Below, piece by piece: positions 15,822 through 24,564 of a stretch of 28,196 bases of DNA (position 1 is its first letter; each line of letters begins with the position of its first letter). Under the pieces are notes generated by a model. It had not been told where the DNA came from. It was given only the letters and a program-made list of their open reading frames with translations, and ran no database searches. This DNA is from Actinomycetes bacterium. GTDB lineage: Bacteria; Actinomycetota; Acidimicrobiia; Spongiisociales; UBA5794. Location: assembly GCA_024275815.1 (NCBI GenBank), contig JAJRYI010000104.1:1-28196 (forward strand), read 5' to 3'. A program made the translations under genes and the position numbers.

Positions 15822-17695
15822 CAGAAGCCTCCTCCGAACGCAACGAGCGCGACGATCAAGAGAACACCTGCAACGGCGATCCCTCCGGCGTAGCTGCGGA
15901 CCTGTCCGGACTGAAGCTGGCGCATACCCTCACCGCTGGAGCGCACCCCGTTGGCGAGCCCGTGTGTCACGCCATCGATCCCCTTCGGGTCGACGGTGTC
16001 GGAGAACCACTCGGAGATCTTCTTGCCGGGAGCGACCACGACCTTTCCATAGAAGTCGTCGACACCGAAGGCGTTGAGACCGGCCTTCCAGAAGCCGCCT
16101 TCTTCGACCGGAAGTTCCTCGCCGCGGTAACGCAGCCACGCCCAGACGATGCCGGCGATGGCGACGGCGACCGTGAACGTCGCGAGGGCGATCAGCAGAC
16201 CCAGTTCTACGGGCTCGGCGTGTTCGAGGAGCGCGAAGGACGGTTCGAGGAAGTGCTCGAAGGTGAGCCGGGCCGGGGTGTTGAACAACCCGGCTACGGT
16301 CGCGAACACAGCAAGGACCATCAACGGGATACCCATCGTGAGGGGAGACTCGTGCGGGTGGGTGTCCTCTGCCCAACGGGGTTTCCCGAGGAACGTCATC
16401 ACATAGAGCCTCGTCATGTAGAACGCGGTCAGCAAGGCTGCGAGAACACCGACGATCCACAAGATCATCCATGGCCCGCCCTTCTCGAACACTGCGGCAA
16501 GCACCTCGTCCTTGGACCAGAAACCGGAGAAGGGGAAGATCCCTGCAATGGCGAGCCACGCAACGGTCATCGTGATGAACGTGATCGGCATGACCTTGCG
16601 CAGGCCACCCATCTTCCGCATGTCCTGTTCGTTCGCCATCGCGTGGATGACCGACCCTGCACCGAGGAAAAGGAGGGCTTTGAAGAACGCATGGGTCGTG
16701 AGGTGGAACACGCCCGCCGTGTAGGCGCCTGCACCGACGGCAAGCACCATGTATCCGAGCTGGCTGATCGTCGAGTACGCGAGAACCTTCTTGATGTCCA
16801 TCTGGGTGACCGCGATCACGGCGGCCAACAGCGCTGTTGCGGCACCGACGGTAGCAACGACACCACCCGAGATCGGTGCGAGCTCGAAGAGAACCGCCGA
16901 TCGGGACATCATGAACACACCGGCGGTGACCATGGTGGCTGCGTGGATGAGGGCAGACACCGGTGTCGGGCCTTCCATGGCATCCGGCAACCAGATGTAG
17001 AGCGGAATCTGCGCCGACTTGCCGGTCGCTCCGAGGAATAGCAGAAGCGTGATCGCCGTCGCCGCTGCGGTGGTCAGCACTGCAGGGGCGGATGAGAAGA
17101 TCACGCCGAAGTCGAACGTGCCGAAGGCCGCGAAGATCATCATCAGAGCGACGAGGAACCCCCAGTCACCGATCCGGTTGACGATGAACGCCTTCTTGCC
17201 TGCTGCTGCAGCGGTCGGCTTCGTGAACCAGAACGAGATGAGGAGATACGACGAGAGGCCCACGAGCTCCCAACCGATGAACATGACCGCGTAGTTGGAG
17301 GCGAGAACGAGGATCATCATCGATGCGATGAAGAGGTTCAGGTACGCGAAGAAACGCGGGTACCGCTCATCCCCATGCATGTAACCGATCGAGTAGAGAT
17401 GGATCAGAGCGCCGACACCGGTGACGATCATCGTCAGGAGTGCCGACAGTGGATCCCAGAGGATCGCGATGTCGGCACCGACGATCGGGATCCAGGAGAA
17501 CAGGTAGATCGTCTCTGGAGATGCCGTCCCCGTGATGAAGGCGAGCGTCGGCATCACAGCAACACCCCAGCCGATACCGACGAGGGCGAACGCGATCCAA
17601 CCGGACAGAGGCTCACCGATCTTCTTACCGAAGAAGAGGTTCAGAGCAGCCCCGAGGAGGGGGAGAGCAACGAGGAGCCAGAGATATTCAGTCAT
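15821..17695 (-). CDS. nuoL: NADH-quinone oxidoreductase subunit L
   Basis: A 624-residue distal antiporter subunit of complex I. It starts at ATG 17695, two bases after the nuoK stop. All family landmarks are present: Glu143 in GWELVGLSSYLLI, VNRIGDWGF at 172-180, Lys226 in GKSAQIPLYIWLPDAMEGPTP, and His251 in SALIHAATMVTAGV. The C-terminal third has the lateral amphipathic region and the QSGQVRSYA motif before the final helix. It is canonical in length and sequence, in contrast to the more diverged copy at 2093-4006. Confidence 0.96.
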   Translation of the reverse strand: MTEYLWLLVALPLLGAALNLFFGKKIGEPLSGWIAFALVGIGWGVAVMPTLAFITGTASPETIYLFSWIPIVGADIAILWDPLSALLTMIVTGVGALIHLYSIGYMHGDERYPRFFAYLNLFIASMMILVLASNYAVMFIGWELVGLSSYLLISFWFTKPTAAAAGKKAFIVNRIGDWGFLVALMMIFAAFGTFDFGVIFSSAPAVLTTAAATAITLLLFLGATGKSAQIPLYIWLPDAMEGPTPVSALIHAATMVTAGVFMMSRSAVLFELAPISGGVVATVGAATALLAAVIAVTQMDIKKVLAYSTISQLGYMVLAVGAGAYTAGVFHLTTHAFFKALLFLGAGSVIHAMANEQDMRKMGGLRKVMPITFITMTVAWLAIAGIFPFSGFWSKDEVLAAVFEKGGPWMILWIVGVLAALLTAFYMTRLYVMTFLGKPRWAEDTHPHESPLTMGIPLMVLAVFATVAGLFNTPARLTFEHFLEPSFALLEHAEPVELGLLIALATFTVAVAIAGIVWAWLRYRGEELPVEEGGFWKAGLNAFGVDDFYGKVVVAPGKKISEWFSDTVDPKGIDGVTHGLANGVRSSGEGMRQLQSGQVRSYAGGIAVAGVLLIVALVAFGGGF

Positions 17696-17697
17696 CG

Positions 17698-18003
17698 CTA
17701 CCCCTTCATCTCCGCGAGCTCATCGACGTTGGCACTCACCCGTCGCCGGAAGATCGCGATGATGATCGCAAGCCCGACCGTGACCTCGGCGGCTGCGACG
17801 ACCATGACGAACAGGGCTGCGACCTGGCCCTCGATGAGACCGAGCTCTTTGCTGAGTGCAACAAAGGTCAGGTTCACCGAGTTGAGCATCAGCTCGATCG
17901 ACATGAACATCACGAGCGCGTTGCGTCGAATGAGCACGCCACCGACACCGATCGAAAAGAGTGCCGCGGCAAGCAGCAGGTACCAGGTGATCGTCACCGT
18001 CAC
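17698..18003 (-). CDS. nuoK: NADH-quinone oxidoreductase subunit K
   Basis: A 101-residue three-helix subunit, the standard length. It starts at GTG 18003, which overlaps the nuoJ stop (GTGA). The two buried glutamates of NuoK are visible in MFMSIELMLNSVNL and VVAAAEVTVGLAI. It ends in TAG after VDELAEMKG, an ordinary NuoK C-terminus, so TAG acts as a true stop in this operon. Confidence 0.95.
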   Translation of the reverse strand: MTVTITWYLLLAAALFSIGVGGVLIRRNALVMFMSIELMLNSVNLTFVALSKELGLIEGQVAALFVMVVAAAEVTVGLAIIIAIFRRRVSANVDELAEMKG

Positions 18004-18530
18004 AGCACCGCCTCCTCATCCTCGACCTCGTGTCCGAAGTACGCAAGGGCGATCGTCCCGACCGCCGCGATCGTCAGCAGCATCACCGTCGCGAGAAACA
18101 CCACGGTCCACGTCCCGAACAACTCGTCTGATACGTTCTCGATCGTTCCGTTGAGGTTCGGTGTGCCGAAGGCGTCGCTGCCGGTCACCCATGCTGCCCT
18201 CCCGGCAAGCGCGATGGATGCGAACAAACCGACCGACACGACTGCCGTCATGATCCGTTGTGCTGGAACGGCAGGTCCGTACGCGTCGGGCTTGTCGACA
18301 CCGATGAGCATGATCACGAACAGGAACAGGGTCATGACGGCACCGGCGTAGACGATCACCTGGACGATCGCGACGAAGTGTGCATCGAGGAGCACGTACA
18401 TCACCGCGATGGAGAACATCGTCGAGAGCAGACCGATCGCCGAGTAGACGGGGTTCTTCGCGGCAACGATCGCGATCGCGCCGACGAGGGCTACGGCAGC
18501 GAAGATGATGAAGACGATCGTCTCAGCCAT
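18000..18530 (-). CDS. nuoJ: NADH-quinone oxidoreductase subunit J
   Basis: A 176-residue membrane subunit with five helices. I place the start at ATG 18530 (MAETIVFIIFAAVAL); longer in-frame starts would cover the nuoI tail, which is coding in another frame. Family marks are AAKNPVYSAIGLL in helix 1-2 and the highly conserved helix 3, HFVAIVQVIVYAGAVMTLF, with the pi-bulge tied to the active/deactive change. The ATG overlaps the end of the nuoI tail frame by eight bases, as expected if that tail was translated until recently or still is. Confidence 0.93.
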   Translation of the reverse strand: MAETIVFIIFAAVALVGAIAIVAAKNPVYSAIGLLSTMFSIAVMYVLLDAHFVAIVQVIVYAGAVMTLFLFVIMLIGVDKPDAYGPAVPAQRIMTAVVSVGLFASIALAGRAAWVTGSDAFGTPNLNGTIENVSDELFGTWTVVFLATVMLLTIAAVGTIALAYFGHEVEDEEAVL

Positions 18531-18786
18531 CGGCCTTTGCCTCCTGGGGGTCTTCGGTTGTGTCGCTGTGAGCACTCTGGCCTGTCTCCGCAGGGAGGTT
18601 CCCGGTGCGCGCCGACGGCGTCCACGCCACGACCCCTTCATAGGCTGCCCGCCCAGCTGGTGACGTCGCTCGCATCCAGCCATCACCTGCGACGAGCTCG
18701 CCGCGGTCGATGAGGTTGGATGCAGGCTGGGGGTGTCTCGGTGTTCCGTCCGGCTCCACGAGGAGCTCATCTTTGGTGAAGATCGC
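18523..18786 (-). pseudogene. nuoI: C-terminal tail of nuoI after the in-frame TAG
   Basis: The nuoI frame goes on after its TAG with AIFTKDELLVEPDGTP and stays open for 87 codons to a TGA at 18523-18525, overlapping the nuoJ start by eight bases. In actinobacterial NuoI the motif after the second 4Fe-4S cluster is typically 'N/S-R-x-x-L-I-Y-T/E-K-x-x-LL', which this matches without a gap across the stop. The end is polar and low in complexity (QSAHSDTTEDPQEAK), as in related long NuoI tails. The first possible separate start is GTG 18759, without a ribosome site. Confidence 0.7.
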
Positions 18787-19182
18787 CTAGTCTCGGTCCG
18801 TGACGGACATCTCGAAGAGGTGTGTCATCGTGATCGCCGTCGTCGGGCATGCTTCGACGCACATGGCGCAGAAGATGCACCGCAACATGTTGATCTCATA
18901 GACGAACCCGTACCGCTCCCCCGGACTCACCGGTGCGTCCTGCGGGTTGTCGGCACCCCGAACGTAGATGCAGTTCGCCGGGCACACTCCTGCGCACAGC
19001 TCGCATCCGATGCACTTCTCCATGCCGTCCTCGTACCGGTTCAGGACGTGCCTGCCGTGGAACCGCTGTGGCTTGACACGCTTCTCCTGGGGGTACTTGC
19101 GCGTCACACGCGGCCTGCCGACCTGGCGCATCGTGACCGCGAACCCTCTGAAGGGGCCGAGAAGATCTGCGAACCAACTCAT
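18787..19182 (-). CDS. nuoI: NADH-quinone oxidoreductase subunit I, ending at a premature TAG
   Basis: NuoI carries the two 4Fe-4S clusters (N6a, N6b) that pass electrons towards NuoB. I chose ATG 19182 because AGGAGG lies five bases before it; an upstream in-frame start would overlap nuoH. The 131 residues that can be read include both ferredoxin motifs: Cys57-60-63-67 in CIGCELCAGVCP and Cys102-105-108-112 in CIFCAMCVEACP. The frame then stops at TAG 18789-18787 but continues in frame with family-like sequence for 87 codons. The truncated product keeps both clusters and could be partly functional. The complete form would be 219 residues, within the range of actinobacterial NuoI. Confidence 0.9.
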   Translation of the reverse strand: MSWFADLLGPFRGFAVTMRQVGRPRVTRKYPQEKRVKPQRFHGRHVLNRYEDGMEKCIGCELCAGVCPANCIYVRGADNPQDAPVSPGERYGFVYEINMLRCIFCAMCVEACPTTAITMTHLFEMSVTDRD

Positions 19183-19187
19183 AGGTG

Positions 19188-19193
19188 CCTCCT
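19188..19193 (-). promoter_or_regulatory. Ribosome binding site of nuoI
   Basis: AGGAGG on the minus strand, five bases before the ATG at 19182 and touching the nuoH stop. It is the strongest such site in the operon and decides the nuoI start. Confidence 0.7.
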
Positions 19194-20233
19194 CATGACC
19201 ACGGCATCCCGAAGTCTCGAACACCTATGGCGATGGCGACGAGGATGATCCAGGCGAGAGCCACCGGGATCAGCTTCTTCCACCCGAAACTCATCAACTG
19301 GTCGTAGCGCATCCGGGGCAGCGAGGCCCGCACCCATACGAAGAAGAGGACGAAGGCCCACGTCTTCAACAGGAACCAGAAGATCGGAAGCAGGTAGGTG
19401 AGCCACGTCGGGCCGAAGACGGGACCGTTCCATCCGCCGAAGAACAAGGTCGCGGTCAGCGCCGATATGTTGAACACGGCGATGTACTCGGCAAGGAAGA
19501 AGAGCGCGAACAGGAACCCGGAGTACTCCGTGTGGTAGCCACCGACGATCTCCTGTTCGGCTTCGACGAGATCGAACGGCGGCCGGTTCGTCTCGGCGAA
19601 CCCTGCGATGAGGAAGATGACGAACGATGGAACCAGAACGATGTTCCATGCGGGAATGAACCCGAAGAAGGTTCCTCCCTGCTGCTCGACGATCGTGGCG
19701 ATCGATGTCGATCCGGCGAAGATGACGACGGGCACCAGGGCGAGACCCATCGCTGCTTCATACGAGATCATCTGTGCCGCCGACCGTACCGACCCGATCA
19801 GGGGGTACTTCGATCCTGACGCCCACCCGGCGAAGGTGATCGCGTACACCGCGATCGACGAGATCGCCAGGATGTACAGCAGGCCGATGTTGAGGTCCAT
19901 CGCCACGAGGGGGTACAGCGTGCCGTTGATCTCGATGGGGGCACCGATGGGAATGACGAGGAAGATCAGCAACGCTGTGAGCAGCGCCACGATGGGAGCG
20001 GCGATGAAGAGCGCCATCTCCGCGTTCGACGGCCGGATCGACTCCTTCATGAAGCTCTTCAGGCCGTCGGCGAGTGTCTGAAGGATCCCCCACGGCCCCG
20101 CCCGGTCCGGGCCGACCCGGTTCTGGAGATCGGAGACGAACTTCCGCTCGACCCACACGAGGAGGAGCACGGTGATGAGGAGGAACACGAACGCAACGAT
20201 GACGCGGATACCGGCTTCGATGAAGATACTCAC
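19193..20233 (-). CDS. nuoH: NADH-quinone oxidoreductase subunit H
   Basis: A 346-residue membrane subunit that forms the quinone chamber and the start of the E-channel. It starts at GTG 20233, overlapping the nuoG stop (GTGA), with GAGGTGA just upstream. Canonical motifs are complete: VERKFVSDLQNRVGPDRAGP near the N-terminus, GSVRSAAQMISYEAAMGLAL, ETNRPPFDLVEAEQEIVGGYHTEYSG around residues 214-240, and FLAEY after it. It serves as the in-window reference against which the diverged NuoH at 326-1231 can be judged. Confidence 0.96.
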   Translation of the reverse strand: MSIFIEAGIRVIVAFVFLLITVLLLVWVERKFVSDLQNRVGPDRAGPWGILQTLADGLKSFMKESIRPSNAEMALFIAAPIVALLTALLIFLVIPIGAPIEINGTLYPLVAMDLNIGLLYILAISSIAVYAITFAGWASGSKYPLIGSVRSAAQMISYEAAMGLALVPVVIFAGSTSIATIVEQQGGTFFGFIPAWNIVLVPSFVIFLIAGFAETNRPPFDLVEAEQEIVGGYHTEYSGFLFALFFLAEYIAVFNISALTATLFFGGWNGPVFGPTWLTYLLPIFWFLLKTWAFVLFFVWVRASLPRMRYDQLMSFGWKKLIPVALAWIILVAIAIGVRDFGMPWS

Positions 20234-22653
20234 GAGTCACCTCGCATCACGTCTACGGTGACGACAGATTCTGCCGCCAGTCCCTTCGTCGCTTCGAGGT
20301 TGTGTGGCACGACGATCGTTCCGCGGCTCACCTGTTCGTCGAACGCCACGATGAGCTCGTGAGTACCCGACACGAGGACGCTGTCGCCCTCGGCGATCGC
20401 CAGACGTGCCGCATCCGACGGGTGGAGCCGGACGACCGGATCTCGCACAAGGCCTGCGATCGTGTCCGCGTTGCGCACCCACACGCCGTCGTCGTAGAGC
20501 GATGCGGCGAAGTGTGCAGTGAACTCTCCTGTGACGACGGGAACCGAGACCTCGACGGGTATGTAACCGAGCGGCTGAACACCGTCGCCGTGGGGGACAA
20601 CGACCCCTTCGGGTCCGGCTTCGAACGTCAGGAAGTCCATCGTCACGCCAGCGTACGCCGGGGAGACGTCGGCGAGCTCTTTCGAGATCATCGCGAGGTT
20701 CGAGGCTCCGAGCGCAACCCCCATCCTGTTCGCCAGGTCGTCGATGACGTCGTGTGTCGGCCGCACCTGGCCGGGAGGGGCCAGTGATGGCCTGACACGC
20801 TGGACCCTGCCCTCGAGGTTCGTCACCGTTCCGTCGACCTCTCCCCAGACGGCGACGGGGAGGATCACGTCGGCGTGGATGGATGAGTCGGTGACGAATG
20901 CATCGAGTGCGACCACGAACTCTGCCGCCTCGAGTGCTTCGGCTGCAAGCCGGGGATCGGGGAAGTCGCGCACCGGGTCTGCTCCGGCGAGAACCAGCGC
21001 TGAGATGTCCTCTGCCTTCAATGCGCCGAGCACGCCCTCGGTTCCGTGCCCGACGTGTTCGGGCAGCGGCCCCCAGGCTTGCTCGAGGGCCGCAACACCG
21101 GCGTCTGATCCAGTGCTGACGCGGCCGGGGAGCAGCGTCGGAGAGAGGCCCATGTCGAGTGCACCAAAGACGTTCGACCGCTCGAGGAGGGGAAGGATCG
21201 TCGCGTCCGGGAGGTCTCTGGCGAACGCAGCAACGGCCTCCGTGAGTTTGGGGTCCTCAGCGATCGATGTACGTCCAACGAGGGCGACGACGGGTCCCGA
21301 GCCGAGTAGTTCACGAGCGGCAGCGTACTCACCGTCTCCGGCAGAGAGCTTCCTGAGCACGTCTGACCCCGTACCTGCACGGTATGTCACCGTGTGCGCA
21401 GCGACGTCGTCGAGGCCCGTACCGATCGGATGAACGACGACGAGGTGCGCACCGTTGCGGACAGCCTTGCGAACTCTGAGGTACAGCACGGGAAGGGACT
21501 CTTTGAGGTCTGGACCCCAGAGAAGGATCGTCGAGGCTGTATCGAGGTCGTTGATCGTCGCCCGGGGCGTGATCGCTGCGGCGAGGTGCGCCTCGATGCC
21601 GTCACCGAGCTGGGCGTCGATGTGGGCGGACCCGACCACCGTTCGCATGAACTTGGAGAGGACGAACGCTTCTTCGTTCGTGTTGTTCGCTCCACCGATC
21701 ATCGCGACCTCGGCGCCCTGGTAGCCGCCGAGTCTCGATGCGACGACCTCGAGTGCCCTGTTCCAGGAAGCCTCTTCGAACCGGTCACCCTTCCTGATGA
21801 GCGGAGTCGTGATCCTCGTGTCGGAGTGAACGGTGGAGAAGGAGAACCGGTCCTTGTCCGAGAGCCAGCCCTCGTTGACGGCGTCGTTCTCTACGCCGTA
21901 TACGCGCACGATCTTGCCGCGGCTCGTCTGGACGTCGACCGTCGAGTGCACCGGATCGGTGACGGACACCGATGTGGTGTGCTCGAGATCCCATGGGCGG
22001 GCCTTGAAGCGGTAGTCGACCGACGTCAGGGCGCCGACAGGACACAGTTGGACGGTGTTTCCAGAGAAGTAAGAGGAGCACGGCTCGTTTGGGAAGGTTT
22101 GGATCTGCACCGCGTTTCCGCGTTCGGTGAACGTCAGCAGGGCGTCGCCTGCTATGTCATCGGCGACCCTCACACAGCGGTCACAGAGCACACAACGCTC
22201 CCGGTCGAGCAGCACGACGCTCGAGACGGGGATCGGCTTGAGATAGGTTCTCTTCTCCTCGACGAACCGGCTCTCGCCGGCACCGAACCCGTACGCCTGA
22301 TCCTGGAGGGGGCACTCCCCGCCCTTGTCACAGACGGGACAGTCGAGGGGGTGGTTGATGAGGAGGAACTCGAGGATGCCCTCCTGTGCCTTCTTGACCA
22401 CCGCCGACTCGGTATCGACGACCATGCCGTCGGAAACCACCATGGTGCATGACGGCACGAGGGCCTTACCCCTGGGACCTTCGACCTCTACGAGGCACAT
22501 CCTGCACTTGCCTACCGACTCGAGCTTGTCGTGGTAACAGAACCTCGGGATGTACTCACCGATGCCCTCTGCTGCAGAGATGAGGTACTGGCCGGCGTCG
22601 ACGGTGTGGTCCACACCGTTGATCGTGATCGTGACCTGTGCGATGTCAGACAT
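20230..22653 (-). CDS. nuoG: NADH-quinone oxidoreductase subunit G
   Basis: An 807-residue Fe-S subunit of the NADH module. ATG 22653 overlaps the nuoF stop by eight bases; an in-frame ATG at 22671 lies further inside nuoF. Cluster ligands in order: 2Fe-2S N1b Cys39, Cys50, Cys53, Cys69; N4/N5-type ligands His100, Cys104, Cys107, Cys113; 4Fe-4S Cys153, Cys156, Cys159, Cys203. A molybdopterin-oxidoreductase-like domain without cofactor fills the rest. The extra cluster N7, common in bacterial NuoG, has no ligands here: the place where C-x-x-C-x-x-x-C is expected reads SVTDPVHST (about 229-237) and the partner cysteine before DKDRFSF is leucine. Confidence 0.95.
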   Translation of the reverse strand: MSDIAQVTITINGVDHTVDAGQYLISAAEGIGEYIPRFCYHDKLESVGKCRMCLVEVEGPRGKALVPSCTMVVSDGMVVDTESAVVKKAQEGILEFLLINHPLDCPVCDKGGECPLQDQAYGFGAGESRFVEEKRTYLKPIPVSSVVLLDRERCVLCDRCVRVADDIAGDALLTFTERGNAVQIQTFPNEPCSSYFSGNTVQLCPVGALTSVDYRFKARPWDLEHTTSVSVTDPVHSTVDVQTSRGKIVRVYGVENDAVNEGWLSDKDRFSFSTVHSDTRITTPLIRKGDRFEEASWNRALEVVASRLGGYQGAEVAMIGGANNTNEEAFVLSKFMRTVVGSAHIDAQLGDGIEAHLAAAITPRATINDLDTASTILLWGPDLKESLPVLYLRVRKAVRNGAHLVVVHPIGTGLDDVAAHTVTYRAGTGSDVLRKLSAGDGEYAAARELLGSGPVVALVGRTSIAEDPKLTEAVAAFARDLPDATILPLLERSNVFGALDMGLSPTLLPGRVSTGSDAGVAALEQAWGPLPEHVGHGTEGVLGALKAEDISALVLAGADPVRDFPDPRLAAEALEAAEFVVALDAFVTDSSIHADVILPVAVWGEVDGTVTNLEGRVQRVRPSLAPPGQVRPTHDVIDDLANRMGVALGASNLAMISKELADVSPAYAGVTMDFLTFEAGPEGVVVPHGDGVQPLGYIPVEVSVPVVTGEFTAHFAASLYDDGVWVRNADTIAGLVRDPVVRLHPSDAARLAIAEGDSVLVSGTHELIVAFDEQVSRGTIVVPHNLEATKGLAAESVVTVDVMRGDS

Positions 22654-23938
22654 TGGACACCTCACTTCCACCGATCATGGCTTCGACTTCGGGCATGAAC
22701 CATCTGGTGATCGACGTGATCGGCGAGACCGCCGAAGGGCCGAGCGGGCAGATCGTGGTCATCGCCGGTGGCCAGGCAAGACCGGGTGAGATGCCGTTGG
22801 AGATCTCGAGCAGGAGGTCGATGTCCTCAGGTCGGCCCTTGCCGTCGAGGATTCTGCGCAGAACGTTCTCGAGCCAACTCGTGCCTTCCCGACACGGGGT
22901 GCACTGTCCACAGGACTCGTGGGCGAAGAACCGTACGAGACGATGCGCAGCGGCAACGACGTTGGTCGTGTCGTCCATGACGATCACGGCGCCGCTTCCC
23001 GCCATGGACCCTGCCTGGGCGATGTCGTCGATGGTGACGAGTGTCTCGAGGTGTTCTTCCGGTACGAACCATGGAGCCGAAGCACCGCCGGGGATCCATG
23101 CCTTGAGTTCACGCCCGTCTGGGATCCCGCCACCGATGTCGTAGATGAGATCCCGCCAGGTCATGCCCATGACGACCTCGTAGTTTCCGGGGCGTTCGAC
23201 GTGCCCTGAGAGGCTGAACATCCGGGTTCCTGCCGAGCGCTCCGGGCCGATGGCTGCGTACGCGATACCCGAGTTGTTGATCATCCACGGGATGTTCGAG
23301 ATGGATTCGACGTTGTTGACGATCGTCGGCTTGGCGTAGAGGCCCTCAACGGCAGGGAACGGTGGCTTGAGGCGTGGCTCCCCACGTCGACCTTCGAGGC
23401 TGTTCAGCAGCGCGGTCTCTTCGCCACAGATGTACGCGCCACCGCCGAGGTGGACGGTGATGTCGAGCGAGAAACCCGTCCCGTGGATGTTCTCCCCCAG
23501 GTAGCCGGCCTCGTAGGCCTCGTAGATCGCTCGTTGGACTCTGCGAGCAGGCTTGGGGTACTCGCCGCGGATGTAGATGAAAGCGTGGTGGACGTTGAGG
23601 GCGTAGCTCGAGATGATGACGCCTTCGATGAGCTGATGCGGGTCACGCTCGAGGAGTTGGCGGTCCTTGAACGTTCCCGGCTCCGACTCGTCCCCGTTGA
23701 CGACGAGGTACCGCGGCTCGGTAGCAGCGAGGAACCCCCACTTGACCCCCGTTGGGAATCCGGCACCTCCGCGGCCACGCATGTTCGAAGCCTTGACCTC
23801 TTCGATGATGGTCTCGGGTGTCATCTCCGACAAGGCCTTGGTGAGCGCCTTGTACCCACCGGTGTCGACGTATCTCGCAATGGTGTGGCTGTCGGCGGGG
23901 TGATCGACCATGCGCGACGTGAGGATGAGATCGGTCAT
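22646..23938 (-). CDS. nuoF: NADH-quinone oxidoreductase subunit F
   Basis: A 430-residue flavoprotein that binds NADH and FMN and carries cluster N3. The ATG at 23938 overlaps the nuoE stop (ATGA) with GGAGGAT upstream. Motifs: the glycine-rich nucleotide loop GRGGAGFPTGVKW at 55-67, the FMN segment GDESEPGTFKDR at 82-93, GAYICGEETALLNSLEG at 167-183, and the N3 ligands Cys343, Cys346, Cys349 (ESCGQCTPCREGT) and Cys397 (TTICPLGPSA). Length and order are canonical. Confidence 0.96.
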   Translation of the reverse strand: MTDLILTSRMVDHPADSHTIARYVDTGGYKALTKALSEMTPETIIEEVKASNMRGRGGAGFPTGVKWGFLAATEPRYLVVNGDESEPGTFKDRQLLERDPHQLIEGVIISSYALNVHHAFIYIRGEYPKPARRVQRAIYEAYEAGYLGENIHGTGFSLDITVHLGGGAYICGEETALLNSLEGRRGEPRLKPPFPAVEGLYAKPTIVNNVESISNIPWMINNSGIAYAAIGPERSAGTRMFSLSGHVERPGNYEVVMGMTWRDLIYDIGGGIPDGRELKAWIPGGASAPWFVPEEHLETLVTIDDIAQAGSMAGSGAVIVMDDTTNVVAAAHRLVRFFAHESCGQCTPCREGTSWLENVLRRILDGKGRPEDIDLLLEISNGISPGLAWPPAMTTICPLGPSAVSPITSITRWFMPEVEAMIGGSEVSNV

Positions 23939-24564
23939 CGATCCTCCCCCACAGATCCGTATGGTCCGAACGCCGGGACGGGGGCGATGGCGCCCTCCGG
24001 TTCGCTCGAACCCCAGTCGAAGGACCGCTGTCCCCCGAAGAGTTGCTGCATCTCGTCCGTCAACACGACTTCGGGCTGGGAATCGGTCAGCCACTCGATC
24101 AACTGACGTGCCTTGTCTGGAGTGAGCCCCTCAACCAGTTCGTAGTTCACCTGTACTGCAGGTGCGCCTCCGCATGCACCGATGCACTCGACGTGCTCGA
24201 CGGAGAAACGGCCGTCTTCAGAAGTCTCTCCATGGTGGATCCCTGTTGCTTCCTCCACTGCCTCGAGCACCTCGTCGGCCCCCTGGAGGAAACACGAGAT
24301 CGATGTGCACACCGACACGAGGTACTTGCCGACACCGTCACGTTTGAACATCGTGTAGAACGACGCGACCGACAGGACCTGTGCCGGGGTCACACCGGTG
24401 AGTTCTGCCACCTCACGCATTGCATCGGGGGAGGCGAAGTCGTGTTCGAGGCTTGCAATGTAGAGGAGAGGCATGATCGCCGAACGCTTCTCGGGGTATG
24501 CATCGAGGATCTTGCCGGCACGCTCCTGGTTGGCGTGAGACCACTGGGAGATCACCTGGTTCAT
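23935..24564 (-). CDS. nuoE: NADH-quinone oxidoreductase subunit E
   Basis: A 209-residue thioredoxin-like 2Fe-2S subunit (cluster N1a) of the NADH module. It starts at ATG 24564, overlapping the nuoD stop (ATGA); the longer open frame upstream lies within nuoD. The cluster ligands are Cys86 and Cys91 in SVCTSISC and Cys127 and Cys131 in VECIGACGGAP. The N-terminal helical part (PLLYIASLEHD, VTPAQVLSVASFYTMF) is typical. A Pro- and Gly-rich tail of about 40 residues extends beyond the core. Confidence 0.95.
   Translation of the reverse strand: MNQVISQWSHANQERAGKILDAYPEKRSAIMPLLYIASLEHDFASPDAMREVAELTGVTPAQVLSVASFYTMFKRDGVGKYLVSVCTSISCFLQGADEVLEAVEEATGIHHGETSEDGRFSVEHVECIGACGGAPAVQVNYELVEGLTPDKARQLIEWLTDSQPEVVLTDEMQQLFGGQRSFDWGSSEPEGAIAPVPAFGPYGSVGEDR

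Noticed and set aside
18531..18770. Extended nuoJ start near 18770
   Set aside because: The extension is Arg/Ser-rich, unlike NuoJ, and overlaps the nuoI tail frame, which matches its family; ATG 18530 gives a standard NuoJ start.
14250..19182. TAG reassigned to an amino acid throughout this genome
   Set aside because: Lipoprotein, fbpC, bactofilin-like gene and nuoK all end in TAG at normal C-termini; reading through them gives no family-like sequence.
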